64,000 bases of DNA from Deinococcus aerius (GCF_002897375.1 NZ_BFAG01000002.1:308501-372500), one strand, 5' to 3'; counted from the first letter of the stretch, positions 7,818-15,667 are shown. Numbers and translations are program-made. The notes: generated from the sequence alone by a model not told the origin.

Positions 7818-9039
7818 CGCCGCGCCGCGCACCCTGCGTGCTGCGCTCGACCAACTGCCCACGCTTCCCGTTCCCCCGCACGCGAGGGCGCGGCGGGGAC
7901 GGCTGGCCGACCACATCCGCGCCACCGAGGGGCTGGTGCTGCGTGCCGACGACCCCGGCGCGCTCGCCGCCGCGCGGGCGAGCCTCGGGTGGGACGACGC
8001 GGCGCTGCACCGCTTCGTCGAGTCGGGGTTCGTGATCCATACCTCGCCCCACGCGAGCATGAACGCCTTCGGGCAGCGCGCCTGCTACTCCTGGCTTGCC
8101 CGGCGGGTCATGGACGGGTCAGCCCGCGAATTCCTGCGGCCGATCCAACTGCGCACCAGCCTGACCCACAACAACCTGGGGGACCTGAAGTGGCGGCCGT
8201 ACGCGTGGTGGCGACGGGACGGCGGCGGCCGCGTGGTCAAGGACAGCCTGTTTTCCCGCAACCATGCAGTGCGCCACAAGACGCTGCTCTCCCAGCCACC
8301 CGTGGACCTGCTGGCGATCACCCTGTCGACCACCGACACCCACGCCGCGCGCCTCGCGTCGGTCGCGCGCAACCACGCCTACCAGTGCGTGTTGTACCGT
8401 GCAGCCCTCGAGCACCTCGGGGGCTGCACCGCGCCGGGCGGCGCGGTCGAGGTCCCGTTCGACCTCCTCAACCGCTTCGCGCTCGCGGACTCCGAGGTGC
8501 GGCCCATCCTCGTGGCCGCCGCACGCGCCTCGGGCATGAAGGTGATCGGCCCCGACGGCGAGTTGGCGGCGGTACCCGACCCTGGTGACCTGACGCCTGC
8601 GTCCGGTGCCCCCACACAGTATGTCGGAAGCAACGAGGTCAACTTCGTCCTCACGTACCTGCTCGCGCCCGGCGTGGTGATCGGCGGCAGCCACATGGCC
8701 GAGTACGCCCCCGCGATGCACGGGCGCATCCACGCGCTGTACGCCAGCCTCGGCCTCGACCTGCCTGTGCCGTCGCTGTTGCCGGTCGTGCGCTTCCCGG
8801 TCGATCACGCCATGCCCGTCGACCCGGAGGGCCGACGGGTGCTGGACGCGTCGTCGGTGCCCAACACCCTGGCGATTGCCGTGGCGGACCACGGCGCCGG
8901 CCTGGCGCGGCTCTTCGACCGGCTCCTCGACGAGCCGGCCGGGCAGGTGCTCGGCGCCGTGGCCGTCTTCGGCGGGGCGGGCACTGAACGGGTTTCCGGC
9001 CAAGTCCTTCGAACTGCGCGAGAACAGCCTGGCTTATGA
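7810..9039 (+). CDS. Unrecognised phosphonate-cluster protein, probably frameshifted and truncated at its 3' end
   Basis: A 409-residue soluble protein with no family I recognise. It is rich in Arg/His and conserved-looking blocks (HTSPHASMNAFGQRACYSWL, SLTHNNLGDLKWRPYAWWRR, SNEVNFVLTYLLAPGVVIGG). It overlaps the exporter gene by 8 nt, so it belongs to the operon. From about 8975 the third-position GC bias moves to the +1-shifted frame, where GFPAKSFELRENSLAYE reads as good coding sequence, while the annotated frame becomes poor. A one-base insertion near 8970-8980 is therefore likely, and all coding signal then stops near 9035. The gene may have lost its 3' end at a rearrangement boundary. 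Confidence 0.6.
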   Translation: MTDAAPRTLRAALDQLPTLPVPPHARARRGRLADHIRATEGLVLRADDPGALAAARASLGWDDAALHRFVESGFVIHTSPHASMNAFGQRACYSWLARRVMDGSAREFLRPIQLRTSLTHNNLGDLKWRPYAWWRRDGGGRVVKDSLFSRNHAVRHKTLLSQPPVDLLAITLSTTDTHAARLASVARNHAYQCVLYRAALEHLGGCTAPGGAVEVPFDLLNRFALADSEVRPILVAAARASGMKVIGPDGELAAVPDPGDLTPASGAPTQYVGSNEVNFVLTYLLAPGVVIGGSHMAEYAPAMHGRIHALYASLGLDLPVPSLLPVVRFPVDHAMPVDPEGRRVLDASSVPNTLAIAVADHGAGLARLFDRLLDEPAGQVLGAVAVFGGAGTERVSGQVLRTAREQPGL

Positions 9040-9360
9040 AGGTGCGGTAGGACTTGCAGTGGTGAATACCCTGCAGGTGGGGACCTGTTCGGTCCACACG
9101 CCCCAGCGCTCGGCATCCGTTCGGATCAGGCCGAGCAGGATGCACGGTAGGAGCTCGCCTTTCCACACCTTGGACAGCGGCAACTTGCCGTACTCCATAA
9201 ACGAGAGGCGCTCCCAGGCGAGCACGTAGGCCACCCGGCCTGCCCGGGTCAGGCGAGCCACCAGAACCCGCCGCGCTTGAATGCCCTGGCCCTCTCAAGT
9301 GGAGGCTGTGTCTGCCTTCGTGGGGATGGTGATGGGGTCCGCCGTGTTCCTGCCGTCAGC
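9040..9360. other. Non-coding junction after the phosphonate cluster
   Basis: About 320 bases without a convincing gene. A 75-codon open frame on the minus strand (9034-9261) has mixed codon use and no recognisable family; it could be a remnant of a mobile element. GC bias changes abruptly at about 9035. I see no clear inverted repeat or target duplication here. Confidence 0.5.
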
Positions 9361-10002
9361 TCACGCCATCACGCTGCTCGAGCGTTCCTCCAGCGCGGTG
9401 AAGTACCGCTTCTCTCCACCGAGGATGCTCGCATCCGTCTTGACGAGCACCTGCGTGATGACCAGGGCGCCGCCGCGCTGCCCCTTGAGCGGCGTCTCCC
9501 GCCAGGCCTCGACCTTCAGGTAGTGCGGGCGGGTCTCGGGCGCGCCCGACTTGACGGGGAGGTTCAGCGTCACCAGGGCTTCCGTCACCTCGCCGAACAC
9601 CCCTGCCCGTCGCGTCTCGGTCTTCTTCGCCAGCCGCCCGTGGAGGGTGAAGATGTTGACCGCATTCTCCAGGATGAGATGCTCCCCCTGGCGCCGGGTG
9701 CGGACCCCCTGCAGCTTCACGAAGGAGCGGCCCCGGGTCACGATCTGCGCGCGCGGTTCCTGAGTCTGCCGGTCGGTCCAGATCAGTTGCTCGACCGCCG
9801 CCCGGTCGAAGAGCACGGCTTGTCCCGGTTCGAGCTGAAGGGCCTTCACGGCGACGTCTCCGGTCACGCGGACCTGCTCGAAAAAGACCAAAGCTTTGCT
9901 GACTCGGCTCGTCTCGCCCGCCAGGGTAACGATGGCCGCGGGAAAGGTCTGGGTCTTGTCCTCGACGCGGACGACGCAACCACTGATCATGCCTTCGTTC
10001 AT
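9361..10002 (-). CDS. OB-fold, SSB-like protein
   Basis: 213 residues starting at MNEGMISG; an upstream in-frame start exists, but AGGGGTG precedes this ATG. The second half resembles an SSB-type OB fold: NIFTLHGRLAKKTETR, then LVTLNLPVKSGAP, then RPHYLKVEAWRETPLKGQRG, and a VITQVLVKTD strand. The first half has a similar strand pattern, so two OB folds are plausible, as in Deinococcus SSB. The acidic SSB tail is absent. A second protein of comparable layout is at 53345-54004, and the canonical SSB is at 14206-15081. A role in ssDNA handling during transfer or replication is inferred. Confidence 0.5.
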   Translation of the reverse strand: MNEGMISGCVVRVEDKTQTFPAAIVTLAGETSRVSKALVFFEQVRVTGDVAVKALQLEPGQAVLFDRAAVEQLIWTDRQTQEPRAQIVTRGRSFVKLQGVRTRRQGEHLILENAVNIFTLHGRLAKKTETRRAGVFGEVTEALVTLNLPVKSGAPETRPHYLKVEAWRETPLKGQRGGALVITQVLVKTDASILGGEKRYFTALEERSSSVMA

Positions 10003-10053
10003 GGTGCACCCCTTGTGGTGGGGAGCTGACCCGCTCACGGGACAGCGAGAGGT

Positions 10054-10320
10054 TCAGTGCAGCAGGAGGATTCGACCGATGAAGGCGGCGTCCCTGAAGT
10101 CGCCCAGGGAGAGGACGCGGGCGGTGAGGCCACCCCCGACCAGAAGATCGCCGGGACGAACCTGTTCCTGCCGTAGGCCCTGCACGACCGTGAACACCAG
10201 GACGTCCGGGGCGAGTCGGGCGCGAACGTTCAGGGCCAGGGCGGCGCGGTCCATCGCGTCGTGGATGTCACGGCCCTGAACGAGGATCTGCGCGGGTGAC
10301 CCGAAGCTGGGCCTCGGCAT
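10054..10320 (-). CDS. Hypothetical protein, possibly with a frameshifted N-terminus
   Basis: 88 residues with no recognised family (QILVQGRDIHDAMDRAALAL, then an LLVGGGLTARVLSLGDF strand region). No ribosome binding site precedes this ATG. An overlapping frame just upstream starts at 10346 (MQEFDFHLLRHAEAQLRVT) with better codon use and would join this protein through a one-base shift near 10285. It lies 51 nt downstream of the SSB-like gene on the same strand. Confidence 0.5.
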   Translation of the reverse strand: MPRPSFGSPAQILVQGRDIHDAMDRAALALNVRARLAPDVLVFTVVQGLRQEQVRPGDLLVGGGLTARVLSLGDFRDAAFIGRILLLH

Positions 10321-10448
10321 GCCGCAGCAGGTGGAAGTCGAACTCCTGCATGCCGCCTGCCCCGCCCGTCAGGGCGAGGGTTCTGCCGGGACATGATGAA
10401 AGGGGAGAGGCACGCGGCCCCTCCCCATGGCCCTTCGCCTTCTCTCTC

Positions 10449-10958
10449 CTACGTCCTGGGCAGCACGTGCCGGAGGCTCAGGAAGAGCCGCAACTCACCA
10501 GAGCCAAAGCGCTGGAAGCCGAAACGCTCGTAGAAGCGGGCCGCTCCCTCGGAAAGCGCATCCACCACGATCACCCGCAACCCCAGCTCACTCTCCAACC
10601 GCGCGCAGTGTTCGACGGCCGCCGCGAGGAGCCGCTCCCCAAGGCCCCGACCCTGCTCGCGCACGTCCAGCGCCATCCGCCCGACCAGCACGCCCGGAAC
10701 GTCACGGTAGGGAATGCCGCGCGCCGCGTCTTCGGGCAAGTCGTGAAGCCGGAGACTGTGGGCGCTGAGGGTGTAGTACCCCACGACACGGGCGGGCTCG
10801 CTCGCTCTTGTGAGGACGTAGCAACGTGCGAGCGAGCGTTTGCGGTCCTGGCTCGCCTGTTCGCGCAGGTAGCGGTCGAGCGTCACCTCGCCACACGTGA
10901 ATGCCGCCCGGTCATGGTGGGGACCGAGCGGCGTCACCTGCAGATCGTCCACACTCAC
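10449..10958 (-). CDS. GNAT-family acetyltransferase toxin (TacT-like)
   Basis: 169 residues. The N-terminus has the TacT-type F-x-C-G-x-x-x-L-D-x-Y-L arrangement (AFTCGEVTLDRYLREQA), followed by GYYTLSAHSL, the acetyl-CoA loop region VREQGRGLGERLL (Q/RxxGxG/A) and the C-terminal ARFYERFGFQRF. TacT-type toxins acetylate the amino group of charged tRNAs and block translation. The start overlaps the stop of the DUF1778-like antitoxin gene by 4 nt (ATGA), the usual order for this module. It would contribute to plasmid maintenance. Confidence 0.85.
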   Translation of the reverse strand: MSVDDLQVTPLGPHHDRAAFTCGEVTLDRYLREQASQDRKRSLARCYVLTRASEPARVVGYYTLSAHSLRLHDLPEDAARGIPYRDVPGVLVGRMALDVREQGRGLGERLLAAAVEHCARLESELGLRVIVVDALSEGAARFYERFGFQRFGSGELRLFLSLRHVLPRT

Positions 10959-11245
10959 GGTTCTTCCCGCACAGGCAGCGAGGTCCGGCCGAAGTGGCGC
11001 GTGAGGCGGTCCACACCCTGGGGAGCCTCGCCTGCCTCGAGGGCACGGAGAAACGTTTCGGCCTGTTCTCGACCGAGCTGCGTCACGCGGTGATGTTCGA
11101 CCACTCGCGTCGCCGCGTCCACCAGGTGACGGGTGGCAAAACCCGTGAGGGTGAGCCCCTCGAGGGTGGCGGCCTGTTCGATCAGGTCATGGTGCTCCCC
11201 AGTCACTCGCAGGTGCAGGCGCTCGTCTTTCGGTAGCTGCGTCAT
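10955..11245 (-). CDS. DUF1778/TacA-like antitoxin
   Basis: 96 residues. An N-terminal ribbon-helix-helix-like part (MTQLPKDERLHLRVTGEHHD, then LIEQAATLEGLTLTGFATRH) is typical of DUF1778 antitoxins, followed by a toxin-binding tail ending FGRTSLPVREEP. The ATG at 11245 is chosen for the GAGGGGAATGT site; an in-frame start 10 codons upstream lacks one. It should neutralise the GNAT toxin and repress the shared promoter. The sequence upstream (about 11246-11300) is locally AT-rich, consistent with that promoter. Confidence 0.8.
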   Translation of the reverse strand: MTQLPKDERLHLRVTGEHHDLIEQAATLEGLTLTGFATRHLVDAATRVVEHHRVTQLGREQAETFLRALEAGEAPQGVDRLTRHFGRTSLPVREEP

Positions 11246-11378
11246 TACATTCCCCTCGGCATTATTGTACGCCAAAATGCCACACCAACGACGGGCTACT
11301 CTAAGAGAAGACGAAGGGATGCGGCGCCCAGCTTGTTATGAAGCTGAGCGCCACGAGGGTGCGTGGCGGTGCAACCCG

Positions 11379-11615
11379 TCAGTCCTCGTGTCCCCGTTCA
11401 CGCTGGTAGGACGTGCGGCTGTCCTCGGCCAGGGGGGGCAGGCTGCCAATGAAGCGCAGGAAGGGGTTCTCGCCCTCGCCGACCGGCGTCTCCTCCATGG
11501 GGAGATCCACATCGATGACCACGGTCTGCCCGGGCTTGAGGGCGAGGCGGGCCTGCGCCTCGGGGGGCAGGGTGAGCCGTCCCTGCGCGTCGACGGTCAC
11601 GGCGACCTTGGTCAT
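11379..11615 (-). CDS. AbrB/VapB-type antitoxin, apparently orphan
   Basis: 78 residues. SpoVT-AbrB fold signature at the N-terminus (VAVTVDAQGRLTLPPEAQAR, then LKPGQTVVIDVDL) and a VapB-like toxin-binding tail (PPLAEDSRTSYQRERG). A strong GGAGGA precedes the ATG. A PIN-domain or MazF-like toxin would normally follow directly, but the 130 bases downstream (11246-11378) hold no such gene. It may be a solitary regulator or the remainder of a decayed module. Confidence 0.75.
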   Translation of the reverse strand: MTKVAVTVDAQGRLTLPPEAQARLALKPGQTVVIDVDLPMEETPVGEGENPFLRFIGSLPPLAEDSRTSYQRERGHED

Positions 11616-11700
11616 GCTTCCTCCGAGGGTCATGGTAGCGCGTGCACGCCCGGTGAGGTTCCGGGCGAGGGTCCTTCCGGGAAAGGTCTGCCCTTGGGGG

Positions 11701-12246
11701 TCACAGGTGGGCGGTGAGGCGCTCGATCTCGCGAACCGTCCCCCGACCCCAGGGCACCCGCTCGAAGAGGACCTGCCAGGCCAGTTCCTGCTCTCCCTCC
11801 CGGCCGATCAGGGCGAGGGAGGACGCGGCGTCGGTGGTCCGGAGAGCCCACTCCAACGCGGCGAGGAAGCCCGGCTGGTCCAGGTGCTCGTGCAGATGCA
11901 GGGTGACGACCCCGAGGTCGCCGTGCACCTCCAGCCGAAGAGGAACGGGCGCGGGAACGAGGGCCGAGTGGGACGCCTGCACCGCGGCCGCCGTCTCGGG
12001 GCGAGTTCCGGACCGGGCCGCGAGACGCAGGGCCTGGGGACGGGTCAGGCCGTCCTCAAAGGTCTCGGCGTCGATGGCCGGCTCCCCCTGCGCCTCGTCG
12101 GTGCGGGTCTCGAACACGGCGTACCCCGCGCCCGGCCGGTGGGTGACGTGGAGGCTGCGCCGCTCGCCACAGCGTGGCGGGAACTGCTGCTCGACCTCGA
12201 AGGCGGGCGTGAGGAAACTGGACAGGACATGCAGGAACCTCAGCAT
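11701..12246 (-). CDS. Hypothetical protein
   Basis: 181 residues with no recognised family. The second half (LRLEVHGDLGVVTLHLHEHL, then FLAALEWALR) looks like a small mixed alpha/beta domain, and the end WGRGTVREIERLTAHL is basic. It starts at ATG overlapping the stop of the split small gene, so the two were one transcription unit before the IscB element arrived. Confidence 0.6.
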   Translation of the reverse strand: MLRFLHVLSSFLTPAFEVEQQFPPRCGERRSLHVTHRPGAGYAVFETRTDEAQGEPAIDAETFEDGLTRPQALRLAARSGTRPETAAAVQASHSALVPAPVPLRLEVHGDLGVVTLHLHEHLDQPGFLAALEWALRTTDAASSLALIGREGEQELAWQVLFERVPWGRGTVREIERLTAHL

Positions 12247-12434
12247 GTCCCGGCCCTCTCCACCGTGAAGGGAAGGTGCCTGGTCCGGCCGCTGAGGGTG
12301 GTGTCCACCTGCGCCCGGCCCGACCGCCCTCCGGCGCGAATGCCGGGGAGGGTCCGGGCCGCCGAGGTGATGACGCGGGCGGCCTCGAGGGCCATAGGAC
12401 CGTAGATCAACAGGTGGCCGGCGCCTGTGAGGGC
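12240..12434 (-). pseudogene. 3' part of an 81-residue gene split by the IscB element
   Basis: 64 codons in good frame (ALTGAGHLLIYGP, then MALEAARVITSAARTLPG, ending TVERAGTC) with no start of their own at the left edge. They join in frame with the 17-codon 5' part at 14029-14079 if bases 12435-14028 are removed. No family is recognised. The product is interrupted, unless translation restarts at the internal Met. Confidence 0.65.
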
Positions 12435-12441
12435 ACTGCTT

Positions 12442-13770
12442 TTAACTGTAAGCGTAGCCGTCTCCTTTCTGGATGAGCACGAAGAAGCGGTAATGCAGCC
12501 CGTCAACCATTGGGAGTCGGAATTTTCCAGTCGCCCGCACTGAAACCCGCCCGACGTAGCTTCCTGCCTTCTTCCCAGTGGTGACGACTGCCCGCACCAG
12601 ATCTCCGGTCTGGAAACCAAAGTGGGTCTTTTGCCGAGTGCGGTGCCGGGTAGGGAAACCGAACTTGTTGGTCCCGCACATCTGCCGGTTCCCGTGCCCG
12701 ATGCAGATGATGGCAAGCGGACGCAGGTTCGGGACGATCACCCGGGCGCCAGAAGGTCCGACACAGGCTGCGTCAATCCAGTGGGCCTTGGGGTAGCCCT
12801 GAATGTCTCGGTTGAAGCTGGTCTGTGCGCCGTCGCCAATCTCGACGAGAAGCCCGGTCTTCTGAAGCTCACGCAGCAGCTTAGCCTTCGTCGCGTTGAC
12901 CGCAGCGCTGTCATGCAGGGGGTCCTGAACTTGCGCCCGGATCTTTTTCAGCAGGATGAGATTCTCCGCGAGGAACTGCTGCAGGCTCTGGGTACCCTTT
13001 TTCAGATTGCAGGGCGTGCACGAGAGCACGAGATTGGAGATGCGGTCTGATCCCCCTTGTGAGCGCGGTGTCAGGTGTTCGACTTCTAGCGGGCGGTCAT
13101 TCCGGTCACAGTAGGCACACCTGCCCTGCCACTTCTGTAAGAGGTAGCGCCGGACGGTGTAGCCGTAAAGGGTACCTCGCTGGTAGCCCTCTCGCCTGAT
13201 GAATGGATTCTGCAGGCGTTGCGTGTCGAAGGAAACCAGTTCAGTAGCCAGGTGAGTGGCTGCGGCCCAACGCGAGAGGCGCCCCACCCAAGTCAACGTG
13301 GTGAGTACCCGGTGCGTAAGACTGGGCGGCAACCAGCCCATCGGACGGGTGCGGTTGTCGAACCTCGGCTGACGGTACCAGAGCTTGCGAGACCGTCGCG
13401 CCCGCCGGAGAACTCGGCGTGCATCCAGGCTCTGCTGGATGGCCCGTCCGCGATGGTGCAGGAGTGCTGCCCAAACGACCTTTGGCCCCCGCTTCATCTC
13501 AGCCACGGCACAGATGCCCGTGGTCTTGGACCCAGGGTCGAGCTTAAGGCTCAGAGGCTGGGTCACTCCACAAGCCCTGTCTTTCAGGACGATGGTGAAA
13601 GGCTGGTGACGGAGCACTGCGGCCCTGCCTTTCCTGAGAAGTTCTCTGGCTCGCGCGGGGTGGCAGGGCATCAGGGGTTTGTGGGTGGCGGAGACCACCA
13701 GGGCCCGGTTCGGAAGCTGCCGGTCCCGAGGCTTGAAGGAGTCGAGATGGACGATAGGGCGTTCGGTCAT
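12442..13770 (-). CDS. iscB: IscB RNA-guided nuclease
   Basis: 442 residues of IscB architecture, the ancestor group of Cas9. It has the PLMP domain (KPLMPCHPARARELL, about residues 31-45) and RuvC-I Asp78 in LKLDPGSKTTG. A bridge helix is rich in Arg (RRVLRRARRSRKLWYRQ), and RuvC-II has Glu177 (ATELVSFDTQ). The HNH domain has CxxC pairs at 218/221 and 251/254, with His232 in EVEHLTPRSQGG and Asn246. RuvC-III shows His330/Asp333 (HWIDAACVG). All catalytic positions are intact, so the nuclease looks functional. The ATG at 13770 is used; the frame is open 56 codons further, but that part is the RNA gene. It would cut dsDNA matching the omega-RNA guide. Confidence 0.93.
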   Translation of the reverse strand: MTERPIVHLDSFKPRDRQLPNRALVVSATHKPLMPCHPARARELLRKGRAAVLRHQPFTIVLKDRACGVTQPLSLKLDPGSKTTGICAVAEMKRGPKVVWAALLHHRGRAIQQSLDARRVLRRARRSRKLWYRQPRFDNRTRPMGWLPPSLTHRVLTTLTWVGRLSRWAAATHLATELVSFDTQRLQNPFIRREGYQRGTLYGYTVRRYLLQKWQGRCAYCDRNDRPLEVEHLTPRSQGGSDRISNLVLSCTPCNLKKGTQSLQQFLAENLILLKKIRAQVQDPLHDSAAVNATKAKLLRELQKTGLLVEIGDGAQTSFNRDIQGYPKAHWIDAACVGPSGARVIVPNLRPLAIICIGHGNRQMCGTNKFGFPTRHRTRQKTHFGFQTGDLVRAVVTTGKKAGSYVGRVSVRATGKFRLPMVDGLHYRFFVLIQKGDGYAYS

Positions 13771-14028
13771 CGGATTACTCCGTGGCTGGTGCTCTTCCCG
13801 GTGAGGGGAGTGAAGTCTGCCTCGGGGGGAGGGATGGCGTTGAGCCGGGTGGTGCTTGAGCGGTGCGGGCCGGACATCCCCGTGCCCGGGGCTTCGCAGG
13901 CCGCTCCGGAGAGCTTTGAACTGGCAAGGGGCATTCAAAGGTCCGATCGTCCATCCATCTGCTACCTGAGATTCAGGTCCCCTGGTAAGGCGTGGGCTCT
14001 GCTTCTGACAGCAAAGCCCCCGAATTCA
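13771..14028 (-). ncRNA. Probable omega RNA (IscB guide scaffold)
   Basis: IscB guide RNAs are encoded directly 5' of iscB. This 258-base stretch has no gene and several stems in that position: 13994-14019 (10-bp arms GGGCTTTGCT/AGCAGAGCCC with one G-U), 13965-13977 (CCTGA/TCAGG), 13914-13940 (CTTTGAA/TTCAAAG) and a GC-rich stem near 13878-13891. By the known arrangement the guide of about 16 nt would be read from the flank at about 14029-14045, at the RNA 5' end. The exact 5' end is not determined. Confidence 0.7.
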
Positions 14029-14079
14029 TTCGTGGAGTTGCCTTACGCCCTCGCCGAGCTTCAGGGACAGGTTCATGCG
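14029..14079 (-). pseudogene. 5' part of the gene split by the IscB element
   Basis: Seventeen codons (MNLSLKLGEGVRQQLHE) with a perfect AAGGAG 6 nt before the ATG, ending at the element edge where a TGA follows at once. It is the start of the gene continued at 12240-12434. The region upstream (14080-14205) holds no gene. Confidence 0.6.
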
Positions 14080-14205
14080 CTCCTTTGCGCCCGGCGTCCT
14101 CCCGGGCGAGGGTCCCCCAGGGGCACCCCGCCAGGGGCGATGGGGCCGGCGGGTGGATGCTTCAGACGAACCGGGGAGAGAGGCGCGCGCTCTCCCCGGG
14201 CTGGC

Positions 14206-15081
14206 TCAGAACGGCAGGGGCTCCTCGTCGGGCGGGAAGTCCTCCAGCCCCTGATCGATGTCCAGCCCCTCGGAGCGGGTCCGGGCGGGCGCGGCGTTCT
14301 GAGAGCTGGCCGCGCGAGTCCCCGAGGCGGCGACCGGTTGCCGCTGCTCGCGTGCCGGAGTTGGCGTGCCGGAGGTCCCCGTGCCCGCACCCCGGCTGAG
14401 GGGGACCACCGTGTCCGCCTCGACCTTCTTGGTCCGCCGCCCACGCCCGTCGCGGTCCGTCCACGACTCGTCCACCAGTGCGCCCTCCACCAGGACCGGG
14501 TCACCCTTGCGCAGTCCCTGGTGAGCCAGGGCCAGGTCGCGCCACAGGGTCACGTCCACCCAGTGCGTCTTCTCCTGGGCTTGGCCCTGACGGTCCTTGT
14601 ACTTCTCGTTGACGCCCAGACGCAGACCGAGCACGGCGTCACCGGCAGGTGTGGACCGCAGTTCGGGGTCGGCGGACACGTTCCCGATGACCGTGGCCCG
14701 GTTCAAGCCGCCCCTGAGTCGCTGCCCGCCCCGGCCATCCTGAATGAGTTCGAAGTCTCCGTCCGCTTGGCGCACCGTCCCCGTGACGCGCACCCGCAGG
14801 GCGCTGCGCTTGCCCCCTTCGGACGCTTCCCACTGGCTGTAATCGAGCTGCCCGTCCGCCACCAGGACGTCGCCCGCCTGATACCCGCGCTCGGCCAGAT
14901 GTTCGGCGTACTTGCCCAGCGCCTGCCCGTTCTCGTAGAAGGGGATGACGTGCGCGCGCCCGTCGCTGCCCGTGATGTGGCGCTCGCCCGCAAGGGTGAG
15001 ATCGAGGACGGCGGTGCCTCCCGGGGTGTAGCGGAGTTCGGGATCGCGGGCGAGGGCGGCGATGATCAGGACCTTGTTCAT
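14206..15081 (-). CDS. ssb: Single-stranded DNA-binding protein, two OB folds
   Basis: 291 residues, the size of Deinococcus-Thermus SSB, which carries two OB folds per chain. OB1 starts MNKVLIIAALARDPELRYTP; OB2 starts near residue 127 (NRATVIGNVSADPELRSTP). A Pro/Ala/Ser-rich linker leads to an acidic tail, PPDEEPLPF, that recruits partner proteins. It is a plasmid-encoded copy for replication or conjugative transfer. The mRNA leader is about 125 nt if transcription starts at the module at 15207-15231, and AAGGAG precedes the ATG. Confidence 0.95.
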   Translation of the reverse strand: MNKVLIIAALARDPELRYTPGGTAVLDLTLAGERHITGSDGRAHVIPFYENGQALGKYAEHLAERGYQAGDVLVADGQLDYSQWEASEGGKRSALRVRVTGTVRQADGDFELIQDGRGGQRLRGGLNRATVIGNVSADPELRSTPAGDAVLGLRLGVNEKYKDRQGQAQEKTHWVDVTLWRDLALAHQGLRKGDPVLVEGALVDESWTDRDGRGRRTKKVEADTVVPLSRGAGTGTSGTPTPAREQRQPVAASGTRAASSQNAAPARTRSEGLDIDQGLEDFPPDEEPLPF

Positions 15082-15206
15082 GGGGACTCCTTCTGGTGCG
15101 CGGCGGCACCGGTAAACCTTGCCGGTGGTTCGCCCGGTGCGGTCTCCGGGCGAGGGATGGCTGCCCGTTCTGCAGTGGACGCGAGGGTCGACCGTGCCCG
15201 TCCTCC

Positions 15207-15231
15207 AGTGTGGGTGCGGGTCAGGTTGGTC
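15207..15231 (-). promoter_or_regulatory. CCAACCTG promoter module, copy 1 (ssb)
   Basis: Reading on the minus strand: box GACCAACCTGACCC (15231-15218), 5 nt, then hexamer CACACT (15212-15207). Box, spacing and hexamer follow the pattern shared by nine copies in this window. The ssb start is 125 nt further, so this copy would give a leadered mRNA. Confidence 0.6.
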
Positions 15232-15245
15232 ACGTCAGGGCGTGT

Positions 15246-15563
15246 TCAGGCGACGAGACCGTGAGGGGCGGGCGAGGCGAGCAGGGCGCCCAGCAGACGG
15301 CGGACGTGCGCGGTCAGGGCAGGCAATTGGGGCAATTGGGGATGGGCGGGGAGGCCGTCGGCCTCCTGCAGGGCCAGGCGGGCGAGTTCACAGGTGGTCT
15401 GGGCCGACACGGCGGGACAGGTGATCATCAGGTCGACGCACAGGGTGCGTTCCAGGTTGGGCCGCAGGACGTCGAGCAGGTCGAGCAGGTCCAGCGTGTG
15501 GGTCAGCAGGGCCTGGCCGGCGGGGAGTGTGCCGGCGACTTGGGGGAGGACCGGCGGCCTCAC
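15246..15563 (-). CDS. Hypothetical helical protein
   Basis: 105 residues, Leu/Ala-rich and helical (LTHTLDLLDLLDVLRPNLER, then LARLALQEADG). No family is recognised. The GTG start overlaps the stop of the 35-residue gene upstream (GTGTGA), so the two are translationally coupled. Confidence 0.5.
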   Translation of the reverse strand: MRPPVLPQVAGTLPAGQALLTHTLDLLDLLDVLRPNLERTLCVDLMITCPAVSAQTTCELARLALQEADGLPAHPQLPQLPALTAHVRRLLGALLASPAPHGLVA

Positions 15564-15667
15564 ACGTACCTCCAGCTCGGATACTTCCGCTCGCGTTTCT
15601 GCTCACGGGTGAGGGGACGAGGGAACTTCCTCTTGCCCTTGTGGCGGATGCGTTTGGTGGTGGTCAT
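15560..15667 (-). CDS. Small basic protein
   Basis: 35 residues, strongly basic (MTTTKRIRHKGKRKF, then RPLTREQKRERKYPSW). It could bind nucleic acid; no family is recognised. Its stop overlaps the following gene's start. Codon use is coding-like (high third-position GC). Confidence 0.45.
   Translation of the reverse strand: MTTTKRIRHKGKRKFPRPLTREQKRERKYPSWRYV

Larger units (their letters stand above)
12435..14028 (-). mobile_element. IscB-carrying IS200/IS605-type element without TnpA
   Basis: About 1594 bases holding an iscB gene and its upstream omega-RNA region. The edges are inferred from the split host gene: removing this interval restores an uninterrupted 81-codon frame with no target duplication, as expected for the IS200/IS605 mode of insertion. 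The 5' edge (minus strand) carries a strong hairpin at 13994-14019, and the 3' edge lies only 7 nt beyond the iscB stop. No transposase gene is present, so movement would need TnpA in trans. Edges could be off by a few bases. Confidence 0.7.

Noticed and set aside
9034..9261. Transposase remnant on the minus strand
   Set aside because: No transposase motif or terminal repeat is recognisable; only an open frame with mixed codon use, so it was left as junction sequence.
12442..13938. Longer IscB start at 13938
   Set aside because: The extra 56 codons are low-complexity and overlap the conserved position of the omega RNA; the ATG at 13770 fits the family better.
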